37,612 nucleotides of DNA from Ectothiorhodospiraceae bacterium (GCA_002401775.2 NVUB02000208.1:1-37612), one strand, 5' to 3'. Counted from the first letter of the stretch, positions 1 through 6,196 are shown. The notes: generated from the letters alone by a model not told the origin. Program-made: numbers and translations.

Positions 1-375
1 ACCTACTACAACGACAGTTATCTGTTTAACCTCGGAGACGGCATCGACACCATTGATGAGTTCAATGGCAATGACACATTAACCTTTGGGGATGGTGTGA
101 CATACGACCAGCTCTGGTTTTCCCAACAAGGTAATGACCTGGAAATATCGGTTATTGGCACGGATGATTCGGTAACTGTTGCTAATTGGTATAACGGTAG
201 TGCTGATCAGGTGGAGACCATCCAAACCGATACCGGCATGAATCTCATCAATACGCAGGTTCAGCAGCTAGTGGATGCCATGGCTGGATTTTCTCCACCG
301 TCGGCAGGCCAACTGAATTTACCCGATGATGTCCGTGCCGGTTTGGAGCCTACATTGGCCGCTACATGGCAATAG
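1..375 (+). CDS. RTX-type (haemolysin-type calcium-binding) exoprotein, C-terminal end only
   Basis: The frame is open from base 1 to the TAG at 373-375, so the 5' part lies outside the window. The visible 124 residues begin with YLFNLGDGIDTIDEF and continue GNDTLTFGDGVTYDQLWF, the pattern of the 'haemolysin-type calcium-binding related' domain that follows RTX nonapeptide repeats. The last 35 residues (VDAMAGFSPPSAG and LPDDVRAGLEP) are a conserved tail with no recognisable motif. By family knowledge such proteins are large, bind calcium outside the cell and leave through a type I secretion system using a C-terminal signal; no transporter genes are visible here. A diverged second copy of this C-terminus lies at 3277-3588, about 88% identical over 91 residues by eye. 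A strong intrinsic terminator follows directly. The cargo function (toxin, adhesin or enzyme) cannot be read from this end. Confidence 0.8.
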   Translation, partial: TYYNDSYLFNLGDGIDTIDEFNGNDTLTFGDGVTYDQLWFSQQGNDLEISVIGTDDSVTVANWYNGSADQVETIQTDTGMNLINTQVQQLVDAMAGFSPPSAGQLNLPDDVRAGLEPTLAATWQ

Positions 376-398
376 TGTTTGGTTGAGGAGTGTAAGTG

Positions 399-428
399 AA
401 CGCGGCCCATATACTGGGCCGCGTTTTT
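399..428 (+). terminator. Rho-independent terminator of the RTX gene
   Basis: An 11-bp perfect stem, AACGCGGCCCA (399-409) with TGGGCCGCGTT (415-425), encloses the loop TATAC and runs into a T tract (424-428). It starts 23 bases after the RTX stop codon. The second RTX copy at 3277-3588 has no equivalent. Confidence 0.9.
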
Positions 429-446
429 ATTTCTGGATTGTAAGTG

Positions 447-496
447 CGGCTTCAGCCGCGAATGATGTACCACCACCGCTGTCGCGGCTGAAGCCG
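447..496. repeat. REP-like palindrome, copy 1
   Basis: CGGCTTCAGCCGCGA (447-461) is repeated as its exact reverse complement at 482-496, with 20 bases between. The unit extends to CCTACAGCAGAC at about 511. A second copy with the same spacer (AATGATGTACC) lies at 6571-6640. The arms resemble the GTAGGAGCGGCTTCAGCCGCGA type of REP known from pseudomonads and relatives; that link is from memory. Confidence 0.75.
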
Positions 497-548
497 TTCC
501 TACAGCAGACAAACCCTTCCGATTACAGCAGAGATATAATAAAGCCGT

Positions 549-586
549 CATACCGGACTTGATCCGGTATCCAGAGGGATGACCGA
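549..586. repeat. GTCATACCGG-type short palindrome
   Basis: The sequence reads GTCATACCGGACTTGATCC then GGTATCCAG and GGATGAC. The core ATACCGGA...TCCGGTAT is an inverted repeat. Related units occur at 3050-3082, at 3618-3740, and inside the two inverted-repeat elements at 3791-3948 and 6057-6196. No coding content is seen between 430 and 830. Confidence 0.6.
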
Positions 587-664
587 TATTCTAAATTCCG
601 GCACTTGTAACCAAAAGATCATAAATGCCCCAGGGTGTATTCGCCGGAAAGACGGGGGATGATT

Positions 665-712
665 TAGCACTAAGTCCCCAGTTCTCAGCACTTAACCCTC
701 AACACTTACTCG
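665..712. repeat. CAGCACTTA-type degenerate tandem array
   Basis: Short degenerate units of the type AGCACTAAGTCCCCAGTTC / AGCACTTAACCCTCAACACT run in tandem. Similar tracts occur at 3015-3049, 3121-3156, 6813-6845, 10708-10735, 10909-10950, 12597-12642 and 15680-15766. In this window they tend to sit beside the GTAGGTCATGTTGCG palindromic elements or next to gene ends. Confidence 0.6.
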
Positions 713-724
713 TAGTGTCATTTT

Positions 725-818
725 GTAGGTCATGTTGCGAAGCTACGTGACGATCATGTCCAGTCGAGAATAAAGGGGCTCGATTAAACCACTGCGTCAC
801 GCAGCTGCGCAACGTGAT
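725..818. repeat. GTAGGTCATGTTGCG inverted-repeat element, copy A
   Basis: An element of about 94 bp starts with GTAGGTCATGTTGCGAAGC and ends with GCAGCTGCGCAACGTGA, so its ends are imperfect inverted repeats. The centre, around CAGTCGAGAA, differs between copies. Other copies lie at 2911-3007, 6711-6809 and 10743-10900, and a half copy at 10671-10697. It has no coding capacity and looks like a non-autonomous palindromic repeat. Confidence 0.75.
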
Positions 819-832
819 AGTGGCACTGTTAT

Positions 833-1249
833 TTATACTTTTGTTGGCACCCAGTTTTCAATCCGAAGCCCGGGTACTCGCGTAAATTCTTTTGTATTGT
901 TGGTGACTAGAATAAGCCCCATTGCCCGTGCATGTCCGGCTATCATCATGTCGTATGGGCCAATGGGTTGCCCGATGCGGTATAGCTCTGCTCTTAACTG
1001 GCCAAAGTGCTCAGATGCATGTTCTCCAAAAGGGACTATTTCCAGGCGTGCAATTAACCCTTCAATATCGGCAAGGTTTCGTTCCGGCTGAGACGATTTT
1101 TCGGCACCATAAACAAGTTCTCCTTTTGTGATGGTAGAGATGCACATCTGGTTTTCGTGTTGCTTGAAAGTTTCGCGAACGTGCTCAGGACGATTTTTAA
1201 TGGTGTAAATGACGATATTGGTGTCCAGCATGTATTTCAGCATGCTCAC
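833..1249 (-). CDS. vapC: VapC-family PIN-domain ribonuclease toxin
   Basis: The 138-residue product is a single PIN domain. The family's acidic metal-binding residues are present: D9 in MLDTN, E44 in TKGELVYGAE and D100 in GPYDMMIAGHA. The C-terminal TNNTKEFTRVPGL block is typical of gammaproteobacterial VapC. VapC toxins are Mg2+-dependent RNases, several of which cut initiator tRNA or rRNA; the target here is unknown. The ATG overlaps the antitoxin stop by four bases (ATGA), so the two genes are translationally coupled. A second ATG two codons on is an alternative start. Length and catalytic residues are intact, so the toxin should be functional, unlike the other toxins in this region. Confidence 0.9.
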   Translation of the reverse strand: MSMLKYMLDTNIVIYTIKNRPEHVRETFKQHENQMCISTITKGELVYGAEKSSQPERNLADIEGLIARLEIVPFGEHASEHFGQLRAELYRIGQPIGPYDMMIAGHARAMGLILVTNNTKEFTRVPGLRIENWVPTKV

Positions 1250-1482
1250 AGCGCTTCCCGTTCTTGGTCGGCTGGCTGATCGCGTTCGTTCATGAAATCA
1301 TCGGACACGCCAAGGCTGTCGAACCACTGATCCCAGGATTCCCCCGCAGGGGTAATAATCCGGGTATTGCCGATGGCAATAATGTCTACTTTTTTGATCG
1401 AATCTGGCAATGCTACCGCTTTTGGGAGCCGTACCGCCTGCGTTTTATTGCTTTTGAACAGGGTGGTGTGGGTGGCTGCCAT
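1246..1482 (-). CDS. vapB: VapB-family (VagC/AbrB-fold) antitoxin
   Basis: The 78-residue product begins MAATHTTLFKSNKTQAVRLP, the swapped-hairpin AbrB-type DNA-binding fold of VapB/VagC antitoxins. The C-terminal half (SWDQWFDSLG, then an acidic tail) would be the toxin-neutralising part. The frame extends upstream to 1572, but the ATG at 1480-1482 is preferred: it has GGAGATAAC just upstream, and the longer frame would run through the promoter and operator. The protein should bind VapC and, with it, repress its own promoter. Confidence 0.88.
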   Translation of the reverse strand: MAATHTTLFKSNKTQAVRLPKAVALPDSIKKVDIIAIGNTRIITPAGESWDQWFDSLGVSDDFMNERDQPADQEREAL

Positions 1483-1516
1483 TGTTATCTCCTTGTATAT
1501 CCTGATGGTATATCTC

Positions 1517-1555
1517 ATTATAGGCGATGCATGGGATATATCAATGGTATATCCC
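1517..1555 (-). promoter_or_regulatory. vapBC promoter and autoregulatory operator
   Basis: On the minus strand, TTGATA (1539-1544) and TATAAT (1517-1522) are separated by 16 bp, a near-consensus sigma70 promoter. A perfect inverted repeat, GGGATATA-7-TATATCCC (1533-1555), covers the -35 box. A related GGTATATC/ATATCC pair lies at about 1497-1513. The position fits repression by VapB-VapC. The boxes are seen directly; their function is inferred. Confidence 0.75.
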
Positions 1556-1572
1556 GTGAAAAGGACGGCCAA

Positions 1573-1835
1573 GGGGATATAAAACGGTGTGTAGGTAGGC
1601 GGTTTGTCTGATATGGCGACACCCCTGATGTCCTCATAAATAAAGGATTTCGCGGCTATTGATGTTAGATATACAGAGGTAGGTCCATACCTTCTACGCC
1701 CAAAGCTTCAGTAGCGCGGTATTGGTTTTTAGTCCGTATGTTTTAACTGTGTGCATTTTCTGCACATTGTTCTCTGGAATATTCTGGACAACTCTCGAAA
1801 AATTTGGGTATTTCTTTAGTCCACAAAAAGGGCAG
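1573..1835. other. Intergenic spacer with a 20-nt match to the fic gene
   Basis: No convincing gene is seen. The 20 bases at 1601-1620 (GGTTTGTCTGATATGGCGAC) are identical to 4217-4236 near the start of the fic gene, and the 12 bases before them are also similar. This may be a tiny remnant of another fic copy. Confidence 0.4.
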
Positions 1836-2288
1836 TTAAAGCCCAAGCTCACTATGAGAACCAAGGCGTACCAACTGCAATACTTCATTGTTGGGTTTGC
1901 GGTAAATTAACACCAGGTCGGGTTTGATGTGGCAGTCTCGGTGATCGTTCCATTCACCTGTCAAGGCGTGATCCCGGTACTTTTCCGCCAGTGATTCGCC
2001 TTTGGTTAATGTTGTCAGCACGTCAACCAAGGCGATTTCCAGTATTGCTTTATGCTTTCCCTTCACGCTTGTAGTCGCGTTTAACCTAAATTAATCAGTT
2101 GAATCTACTGTGGACGCCTAACGCACTGAATATAAGCTATTTTTCCGGTTTTTAAGACTCACCCGTAGAGTGACTACGCGATCGCCTTAAAAAACGGGAA
2201 AACAGCTTATCTTCAGCACCTTAGACGCCCTCGCTATGATCCAACTGATTAATTTAGGTTTAAACTTGCCAGTATGTTCTATTTTCAC
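1836..2288 (-). pseudogene. yafQ: YafQ-family RNase toxin, disrupted by an inserted element and a frameshift
   Basis: The reading frame starts at a GTG (2286-2288) that overlaps the dinJ stop, and encodes an N-terminus like MKIEHTGKFKRDYKR. After the first codons it is split by the 174-bp element at 2085-2258. Removing the element and one copy of its TTTAA target joins ...HTGKF to KRDYKRE in frame. The frame then shifts again near 2060-2068. From there KGKHKAILEIAL runs intact through RDCHIKPDLVLIYRK to GSHSELGL and the TAA at 1836-1838. The histidine-rich tail is the catalytic region of YafQ, a ribosome-dependent mRNA endonuclease of the RelE fold. A separate short frame from a GTG at 2066 lacks the N-terminal strand. 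The toxin is most probably dead while its antitoxin is intact. Confidence 0.85.
2085..2258. mobile_element. MITE-like inverted-repeat element inserted in yafQ (174 bp)
   Basis: The ends are perfect 17-bp inverted repeats, CCTAAATTAATCAGTTG (2085-2101) and its complement (2242-2258). They are flanked by direct TTTAA repeats (2080-2084 and 2259-2263) that look like a 5-bp target duplication. An inner inverted repeat (TAAGCT-TTTTCC-TTAAG with its counterpart around 2190-2210) makes most of the element one long hairpin. It has no coding capacity, so it must have been moved by a transposase encoded elsewhere. The transposase family cannot be named from this sequence. Confidence 0.85.
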
Positions 2289-2542
2289 TTTTTCAAGTCT
2301 GTCATAAGCGCTTCCACGCTATCAAAAGACTCTACATTCCCGCTTCGGGCTTCTTCCATAGCTTTTATGGTCTCTTCATTGGGCACTAGTGGCTCAAACG
2401 GAAGCTTTTTCTCTTTGGCCACGCGGGTTAGCATGATTCTAAAGGCGTCGGAAACCGTTAAGCCTATTGCCGCCAGTACGGTAGCGGCCTCTTCTTTGAT
2501 TTTACCGTCGATGCGGGCGCGAACAACGTCGTTAGTAGGCAT
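2285..2542 (-). CDS. dinJ: DinJ/RelB-family ribbon-helix-helix antitoxin
   Basis: The 85-residue product starts MPTNDVVRARIDGKIKEEA, the ribbon-helix-helix strand and first helix, followed by VLAAIGLTVSDAFRIMLTRV, the second helix typical of RelB/DinJ. The C-terminal half (EETIKAMEEARSG) would wrap the toxin. The start has AAGGAGAT upstream. The stop overlaps the GTG start of the yafQ remnant, the standard antitoxin-toxin arrangement. The antitoxin is complete although its toxin is broken, so it may persist as a DNA-binding regulator or protect against related toxins elsewhere. That last point is inference. Confidence 0.88.
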   Translation of the reverse strand: MPTNDVVRARIDGKIKEEAATVLAAIGLTVSDAFRIMLTRVAKEKKLPFEPLVPNEETIKAMEEARSGNVESFDSVEALMTDLKK

Positions 2543-2569
2543 GATCTTATCTCCTTTGTTGTGAGGTAC

Positions 2570-2598
2570 ATTGTAGCCCAGTAAGGCGTGTTGTTCCA
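2570..2598 (-). promoter_or_regulatory. Candidate dinJ promoter
   Basis: On the minus strand, TGGAAC (2593-2598) and TACAAT (2570-2575) are 17 bp apart, upstream of the dinJ ribosome-binding site. The -10 box overlaps the small palindrome TACATTGTA (2567-2575), a possible autoregulatory site. This is a weak match offered only as a candidate. Confidence 0.35.
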
Positions 2599-2910
2599 GT
2601 ATAGCGGCAGTTTACCAGGTTAAATCGGCCTAATTCTTCGCGAAAATGGCCCAAACTTTTCCAGAGCTCTGGCTTCAATTGCCGGGATACCTTCATTCTG
2701 AAGCATATGAGTCTTTTGGCAGTAGCCTCGACGATGCCATGGAAGTATGCCCCGCCTACAGAACTGAATACCGCAAACTCTATTTGAGAATTGTAGCAAT
2801 CTATACCTGTCATTCATTCTTCCGCTAGCGCCGCATGAATATTGGAACCATAACTCAGGACTTAATGCTAAGTTTTTGTAGCACTGGGGGTGACAAAGCA
2901 ATCCTCATAG
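2599..2910. other. Spacer without a recognisable gene
   Basis: Short frames exist on both strands (for example 2620-2901 minus, and 2646-2828 plus), but none has a recognisable motif or a good ribosome-binding site. The stretch could be a decayed gene; I cannot identify it. Confidence 0.4.
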
Positions 2911-3007
2911 AAGGTCACGTTGCGCAGCTACGTGACGCGATGCCTGAAACGAGCACCGCTGTTCTCGCATAAGGATGGTCGTCATGTCGCTACGCAACAT
3001 GACCTAC
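2911..3007. repeat. GTAGGTCATGTTGCG inverted-repeat element, copy B
   Basis: The element opens AGGTCACGTTGCGCAGCTACG and closes CGCTACGCAACATGACCTAC. The ends are inverted repeats shared with the copies at 725, 6711 and 10743. It is followed directly by a tandem tract of AGTGCTAAG units (3015-3049). Confidence 0.75.
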
Positions 3008-3014
3008 GGGTTAA

Positions 3015-3156
3015 ATAAAGTGCTAAGTGCTAAGTGGCAAGTGCTAAAAACCGTCATATCGGGCTTGACCCGGTATCCAGTGACTTTATACCTGTTCGTA
3101 GCCACAGCACCCTGGCTTACCGCTCCAGCACTTAGTCCTCAGCACTTTGTCTTAAT
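3015..3156. repeat. AGTGCTAAG tandem tract, GTCATATCGG palindrome and CAGCACTTAG tract
   Basis: AAGTGCTAAGTGCTAAGTGG repeats run from 3015 to 3049. A GTCATATCGGGCTTGACCCGG unit follows at 3050-3082. The reverse-oriented motif CCAGCACTTAGTCCTCAGCAC lies at 3125-3148. The order (palindromic element, tract, gene end) matches that downstream of the intact SNF2 gene near 6711-6850. Confidence 0.55.
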
Positions 3157-3159
3157 CCC

Positions 3160-3284
3160 TCACCCCACCAGTGGTGCAAATAATTTCTGTAAATCACTTG
3201 CGTTGAGTTTTACATCCTTTCCTTGTGCGCCATCTTTGTAGATGACATCTGCCAGTACTTGTTTCCTGGCTTGCATGGCAATGA
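3160..3284 (-). pseudogene. 3'-terminal remnant of an SNF2 helicase gene
   Basis: Read on the minus strand, this segment encodes about 40 residues ending in a TGA. They begin MAMQARKQVLADVIYKDGAQ and finish DLQKLFAPLVG. They align end to end with the C-terminus of the intact helicase at 6847 (MAMQARKQALADGIYKDGAQ ... FAPLAG) with about six differences. The similarity stops abruptly at GGCAATGA (3277-3284), where RTX sequence begins on the other strand. The remnant is therefore a cut-off second copy of the helicase 3' end, old enough to have diverged by about 15% in protein. Confidence 0.85.
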
Positions 3285-3588
3285 TGCTATGCTCTTTGGA
3301 ACTGACGTTACCTATGACCAGTTATGGTTTTCCCGGCAAGGAAACGACCTGCAAGTCTCTGTAATTGGCACCGATGATTCTATTACAGTTTCAAATTGGT
3401 ATACAGGTTCTAACTACCAAATCGAATCCATCCAAACCGACACCGGCATGAACTTGATCAATACCCAAGTGCAACAATTGGTCGATGCCATGGCCGGTTT
3501 CTCCCCTCCTGCGGCGGGCCAACTAAACTTGCCTGATGATGTCCGGGCGGGTTTGGAGCCGACGTTGGCGGCGACATGGCAAGTGTAG
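3277..3588 (+). pseudogene. Second RTX exoprotein C-terminus, 5' truncated
   Basis: The 103 codons from GNDAMLFGTDVTYDQLWF to LEPTLAATWQV and a TAG repeat the C-terminus encoded at 1-375, with about 11 differences in 91 residues. The upstream part is missing: similarity ends at the microhomology GGCAATGA, beyond which the DNA is the antisense of an SNF2 3' end. An ORF can be drawn back to 3223, but its first residues are only antisense helicase sequence and there is no ribosome-binding site. It is probably not expressed. No terminator hairpin follows. Confidence 0.85.
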
Positions 3589-3617
3589 TCATGGGTTTCA
3601 TTTAGCGGCCTTATTTC

Positions 3618-3740
3618 GTCATACCAGCGCATATCCTTTGGAGCGCTTGTGTCCTTTGGTTATCAAGGCGGGAACCCAGAGCACTGGCGGTCATAATGGG
3701 TTTTGGATGCCGGCCTGCGCCGGGATGACGGGGGGTATTT
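3618..3740. repeat. GTCATACC / GGGATGAC palindromic repeat pair
   Basis: CGTCATACCAGCGC opens the unit, AAGGCGGGAACCCAGAG and GGTTTTGGATGCCGGCC follow, and CGCCGGGATGACG closes it. The same internal structure (GTCATTCCGGCGAA ... TTCTGGA ... CGCCGGGATGAC) sits inside the elements at 3791 and 6057, but here without their terminal repeats. Confidence 0.6.
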
Positions 3741-3790
3741 TGCCTATATAAACCGCGACTCTGGGTTATCGTTTTTTGGGATATCGTCGA

Positions 3791-3948
3791 ATGGCACGAA
3801 GTTAAGTCAAAAGTCCACTTCATCCGTCATTCCGGCGAAGGCCGGAATCCAGAGGACTGACGATAATGGTGGGTTCTGGACCCCGGCCTTTATGCCCCAG
3901 AGGGGATTCGCCGGGATGACAGCAGTATTCGGCTTATCTTCGTGCCAT
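3791..3948. mobile_element. MITE-like element with ATGGCACGAAGTTAAG ends, copy 1 (158 bp)
   Basis: The left end is ATGGCACGAAGTTAAGTCAA; the right end, read on the other strand, is ATGGCACGAAGATAAGCCGA. Between them lies a GTCATTCCGGCGAAGGCCGG palindromic repeat unit. The copy at 6057-6196 has the same plan with perfect ends. The GTATCGTC-like sequences on both sides are a few bases away from the ends and do not form a clean target duplication. Confidence 0.75.
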
Positions 3949-4165
3949 TCTGGTATCGTCTAAAGCTGTGCTGTCCTCTACGGAGTAAAATAATCGGCAA
4001 ATATACCGGCATACATCCCCTTTATTTTGTTATTTAATGATTATTTATTTAATAAAATTATAGAGTTACATTGTTTTATGTGGGAAATAACATCGGCAAT
4101 AATGTTGATTATGTTACGGTTTTAGCCATAATAGTGGATGTATCCAATCGTCTGAAGGTAGGGGA

Positions 4166-5392
4166 ATGTACGATAATCCAACACAGATGGAACCATTGAT
4201 GCCTACGCAGGCAGGTGGTTTGTCTGATATGGCGACGGAAGTATTTCAAAAGTCGGCAGCATTGAGTGGAGGGCTTCACCCGATAACGGCCAGAACGGTT
4301 GTTGCTTTATTGCGGATAATTAACAGCTATTATTCAAACCTCATTGAAGGTAATAGCACACACCCTGTTGATATTGAGCGGGCGATGCAGGGTGATTATG
4401 AATCCGATGTGACAAAGCGCGCGCTACAGTTAGAAAGTCAGGCGCATATTTCAGTACAAAACACCCTGTTTCGTACTTTGTCAGCTCTTCCCCACGTAAA
4501 TGTTGTAGATGAAACATTTATTGTAAATCTCCACCGTGATTTCTATGAACAATTGCCCGTTGATTTGCGGTTTGTTGATGATTAGGCTGATGGCGGAGGT
4601 AAATTAGAAATTATCCTTGGCGCGTTAAGAGAGCGAGATGTCGAAGTGGGTAGACATCTTGCGCCTAAGTATCAAGCTATCAGGCGGTTTTTGCAGTGTT
4701 TTTCTCAATTTTATGATCCAGGGCGATTTCACGGGGACAGTCAGTTAATTGCGGCGGCGGCAGCACACCATAGGCTAGCCTGGATTCATCCTTTTTTAGA
4801 CGGTAATGGCCGTGCAACCCGGCTTTTTACCGATGCATATCTTACGCGTATTGGTGTCATTGGATATGGTTTGTGGAATGTCAGCCGTGGTTTTGCGAGA
4901 TCAAAAAATGAATATATGAAATTCCTGGCATTGGCCGATTCCCACAGAAAAGGAGATCTGGACGGAAGAGGTAATCTGTCGAATGAAGGCTTGACCGTTT
5001 TTTGCCATTATTTTTTAGCAACTTGCGTTGATCAAATTGCATTTATGCAGGAGTTGCTTCGGTTAGATGATATGCGTGAAAGGCTAAAAGGGTATGTAGC
5101 GTTACGTAACGCGAAGGTAATTCCTGGCCCGTTTTCTGAAAATAAAGCCTTAAGTAAAGAAGCGTCCTATTTATTGCAGGAAGCATTTACCCGCGGAGAA
5201 TTCGCGAGAGGTGAGGCGAAAAGAATTTCAGGGCTTAGTGAAAGGTCGGCACGGACGATACTCAAACAGTTAACCGATGAAGATTTATTAGTGTCCGACA
5301 CTCCGAAGGGGGCTGTTCGATTAGGCATCCCGGTAGCTGTGGCTTCGTATTGGTTTCCTATGCTTTATCCTGAACATGTGAATGCAAGGTAA
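4166..5392 (+). pseudogene. fic: Fic-family AMP-transferase, interrupted by an in-frame amber codon
   Basis: Both halves lie in one frame: codons 1-139, TAG at 4583-4585, then codons 141-408. The N-terminal half has SNLIEG (residues 57-62), the (S/T)xxxE(G/N) inhibitory helix of class II Fic proteins, which blocks ATP until displaced. The second half has the catalytic HPFLDGNGR motif (208-216) and a C-terminal winged-helix-like region (RISGLSERSARTILKQLTD). Fic enzymes transfer AMP to target proteins. The start is the ATG after GAAGGTAGGGGA. The amber lies between the inhibitory and catalytic parts, with no other visible damage, so it is recent, suppressed, or gives two polypeptides. A GTG at 4646 could start the catalytic half, but I see no strong ribosome-binding site for it. 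Confidence 0.85.
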
Positions 5393-5467
5393 TGCAATGA
5401 AAACATTGGGGGGAAATATTAAGATAGCGGTCCTGTTTGTGACCTTTAATTTAATGGCCAGAAAAGG

Positions 5468-5656
5468 TTGACCACTACCGTTTCACGCGCGGTCTTTGCG
5501 CGTCGTATTCGAGCATCTATTCGTACACTGGAAAACTGGAAGCAGGGAAGGGCAAAACCCAATGCCCAAGCTGCGGCTTTGATCATGATGGTGCGCCAGT
5601 TCCCTGATACACTTGAAAAGCTTTCTTCGCTTAATAACAATCATGCTGTGGCATAG
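5468..5656 (+). pseudogene. HTH (XRE-like) antitoxin, N-terminally truncated
   Basis: The frame reads VSRAVFARRIRASIRTLENW then KQGRAKPNAQAAALI and FPDTLEKLSSL. This is the helix-turn-helix and C-terminal helix of a common antitoxin/regulator family (HigA- or NadS-like) whose members normally have 40-60 more residues upstream. Here a TAA lies seven codons before the only possible start, a TTG at 5468. The preceding 24-codon frame from the ATG at 5398 (MKTLGGNIKIAV ... MARKG) runs into it out of phase. It is most likely a decayed remnant. Its partner toxin is not visible, and the Fic gene just upstream is not its usual partner. Confidence 0.6.
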
Positions 5657-5952
5657 ATTTGCAACTATGTTGCGGCTAACAAGGAGAGGCTCCACATACC
5701 AATACCGCATCAATAATTTGCCTACTCGCGTTGAATGCTAGTGCGGGTATGTTTCGGTAATGTGAAATATCCTCTGTACCCGACTACACTTTCGTTATGC
5801 AGGCTGTTTTTGACGTTGCTCAGAATAGTCATGAGGGGTGTCAATAGTAGCTTGGTTCCGCTGGTTTTTACGCAGGTTTGACGGCCTGGTGGGTCTCCGG
5901 TCTGCCCGACCCGGGCAAAGAGACGCGGGCTTTTATGTCCGCAGAGGTTTGA
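5657..5952. other. Non-coding spacer, partly repeat-derived
   Basis: No gene is recognised. From about 5890 there is GC-rich sequence (CTGCCCGACCCGGGCAAAG, then CGCGGGCTTTTATGTCCGC) that looks like an intergenic repeat and belongs to the copy of the long direct repeat described at 5953. The minus-strand ORF across this region is a by-product of the repeat. Confidence 0.4.
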
Positions 5953-6031
5953 GAGTCGATGGTTATTGCGGCTGTCATCTCTTCTTCCGCCAGCGCCGCT
6001 TGGTGGTGGCGTTATTCTGGTAGAAATTGAC
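5953..6031. repeat. Long direct repeat, partial copy i
   Basis: The stretch from GAGTCGATGGTTATTGCGGC through CGCCAGCGCCGCTTGGTGGT to GGTAGAAATTGACT is repeated at 6364-6437 and 10424-10500. This copy differs just upstream, where GGTGGGTCT is followed by an extra GC-rich segment missing from the other two. Confidence 0.7.
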
Positions 6032-6056
6032 TGTGGGTAATTGGGGACAGACCAGT

Positions 6057-6196
6057 ATGGCACGAAGTTAAGTCAAAAACCCACTCCACCCGTCATTCCG
6101 GCGAATGCCGGAATCCAGAGGAATGGCGATTTTGGTGGGTTCTGGATCCCGGCCTTCGCCGGGAAGACGGCAGTACTTGACTTAACTTCGTGCCAT
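6057..6196. mobile_element. MITE-like element with ATGGCACGAAGTTAAG ends, copy 2 (140 bp)
   Basis: The ends are perfect 20-bp inverted repeats (ATGGCACGAAGTTAAGTCAA and its complement). The inside is a GTCATTCCGGCGAATGCCGG unit facing GGATCCCGGCCTTCGCCGGG. It lies between GGGGACAGACCAG (left) and GGGACGGACCACG (right), so it has split or separated copies of the GGGGACAGACCACG repeat. It has no coding capacity. Confidence 0.8.

Noticed and set aside
1694-1910. Small overlapping ORFs on both strands downstream of the yafQ remnant
   Set aside because: They partly overlap the yafQ 3' end, lack motifs, and have no ribosome-binding sites.
2547-2901. Two overlapping minus-strand ORFs upstream of dinJ
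   Set aside because: I could not recognise a family in either frame, and neither has a convincing start. It may be a decayed gene but is not supportable as a CDS.
3703-3963. Plus-strand ORF of 86 aa with repeated 'PAKAGIQ' and 'GFWTPAF' phrases
   Set aside because: These phrases are translations of the GTCATTCCGGCGAA palindromic repeats, which commonly give false ORFs.
5722-6063. Minus-strand ORF of 113 aa after the HTH remnant
   Set aside because: It spans the partial long direct repeat; its residues come from repeat sequence shared with 6340 and 10420, not from a conserved gene.
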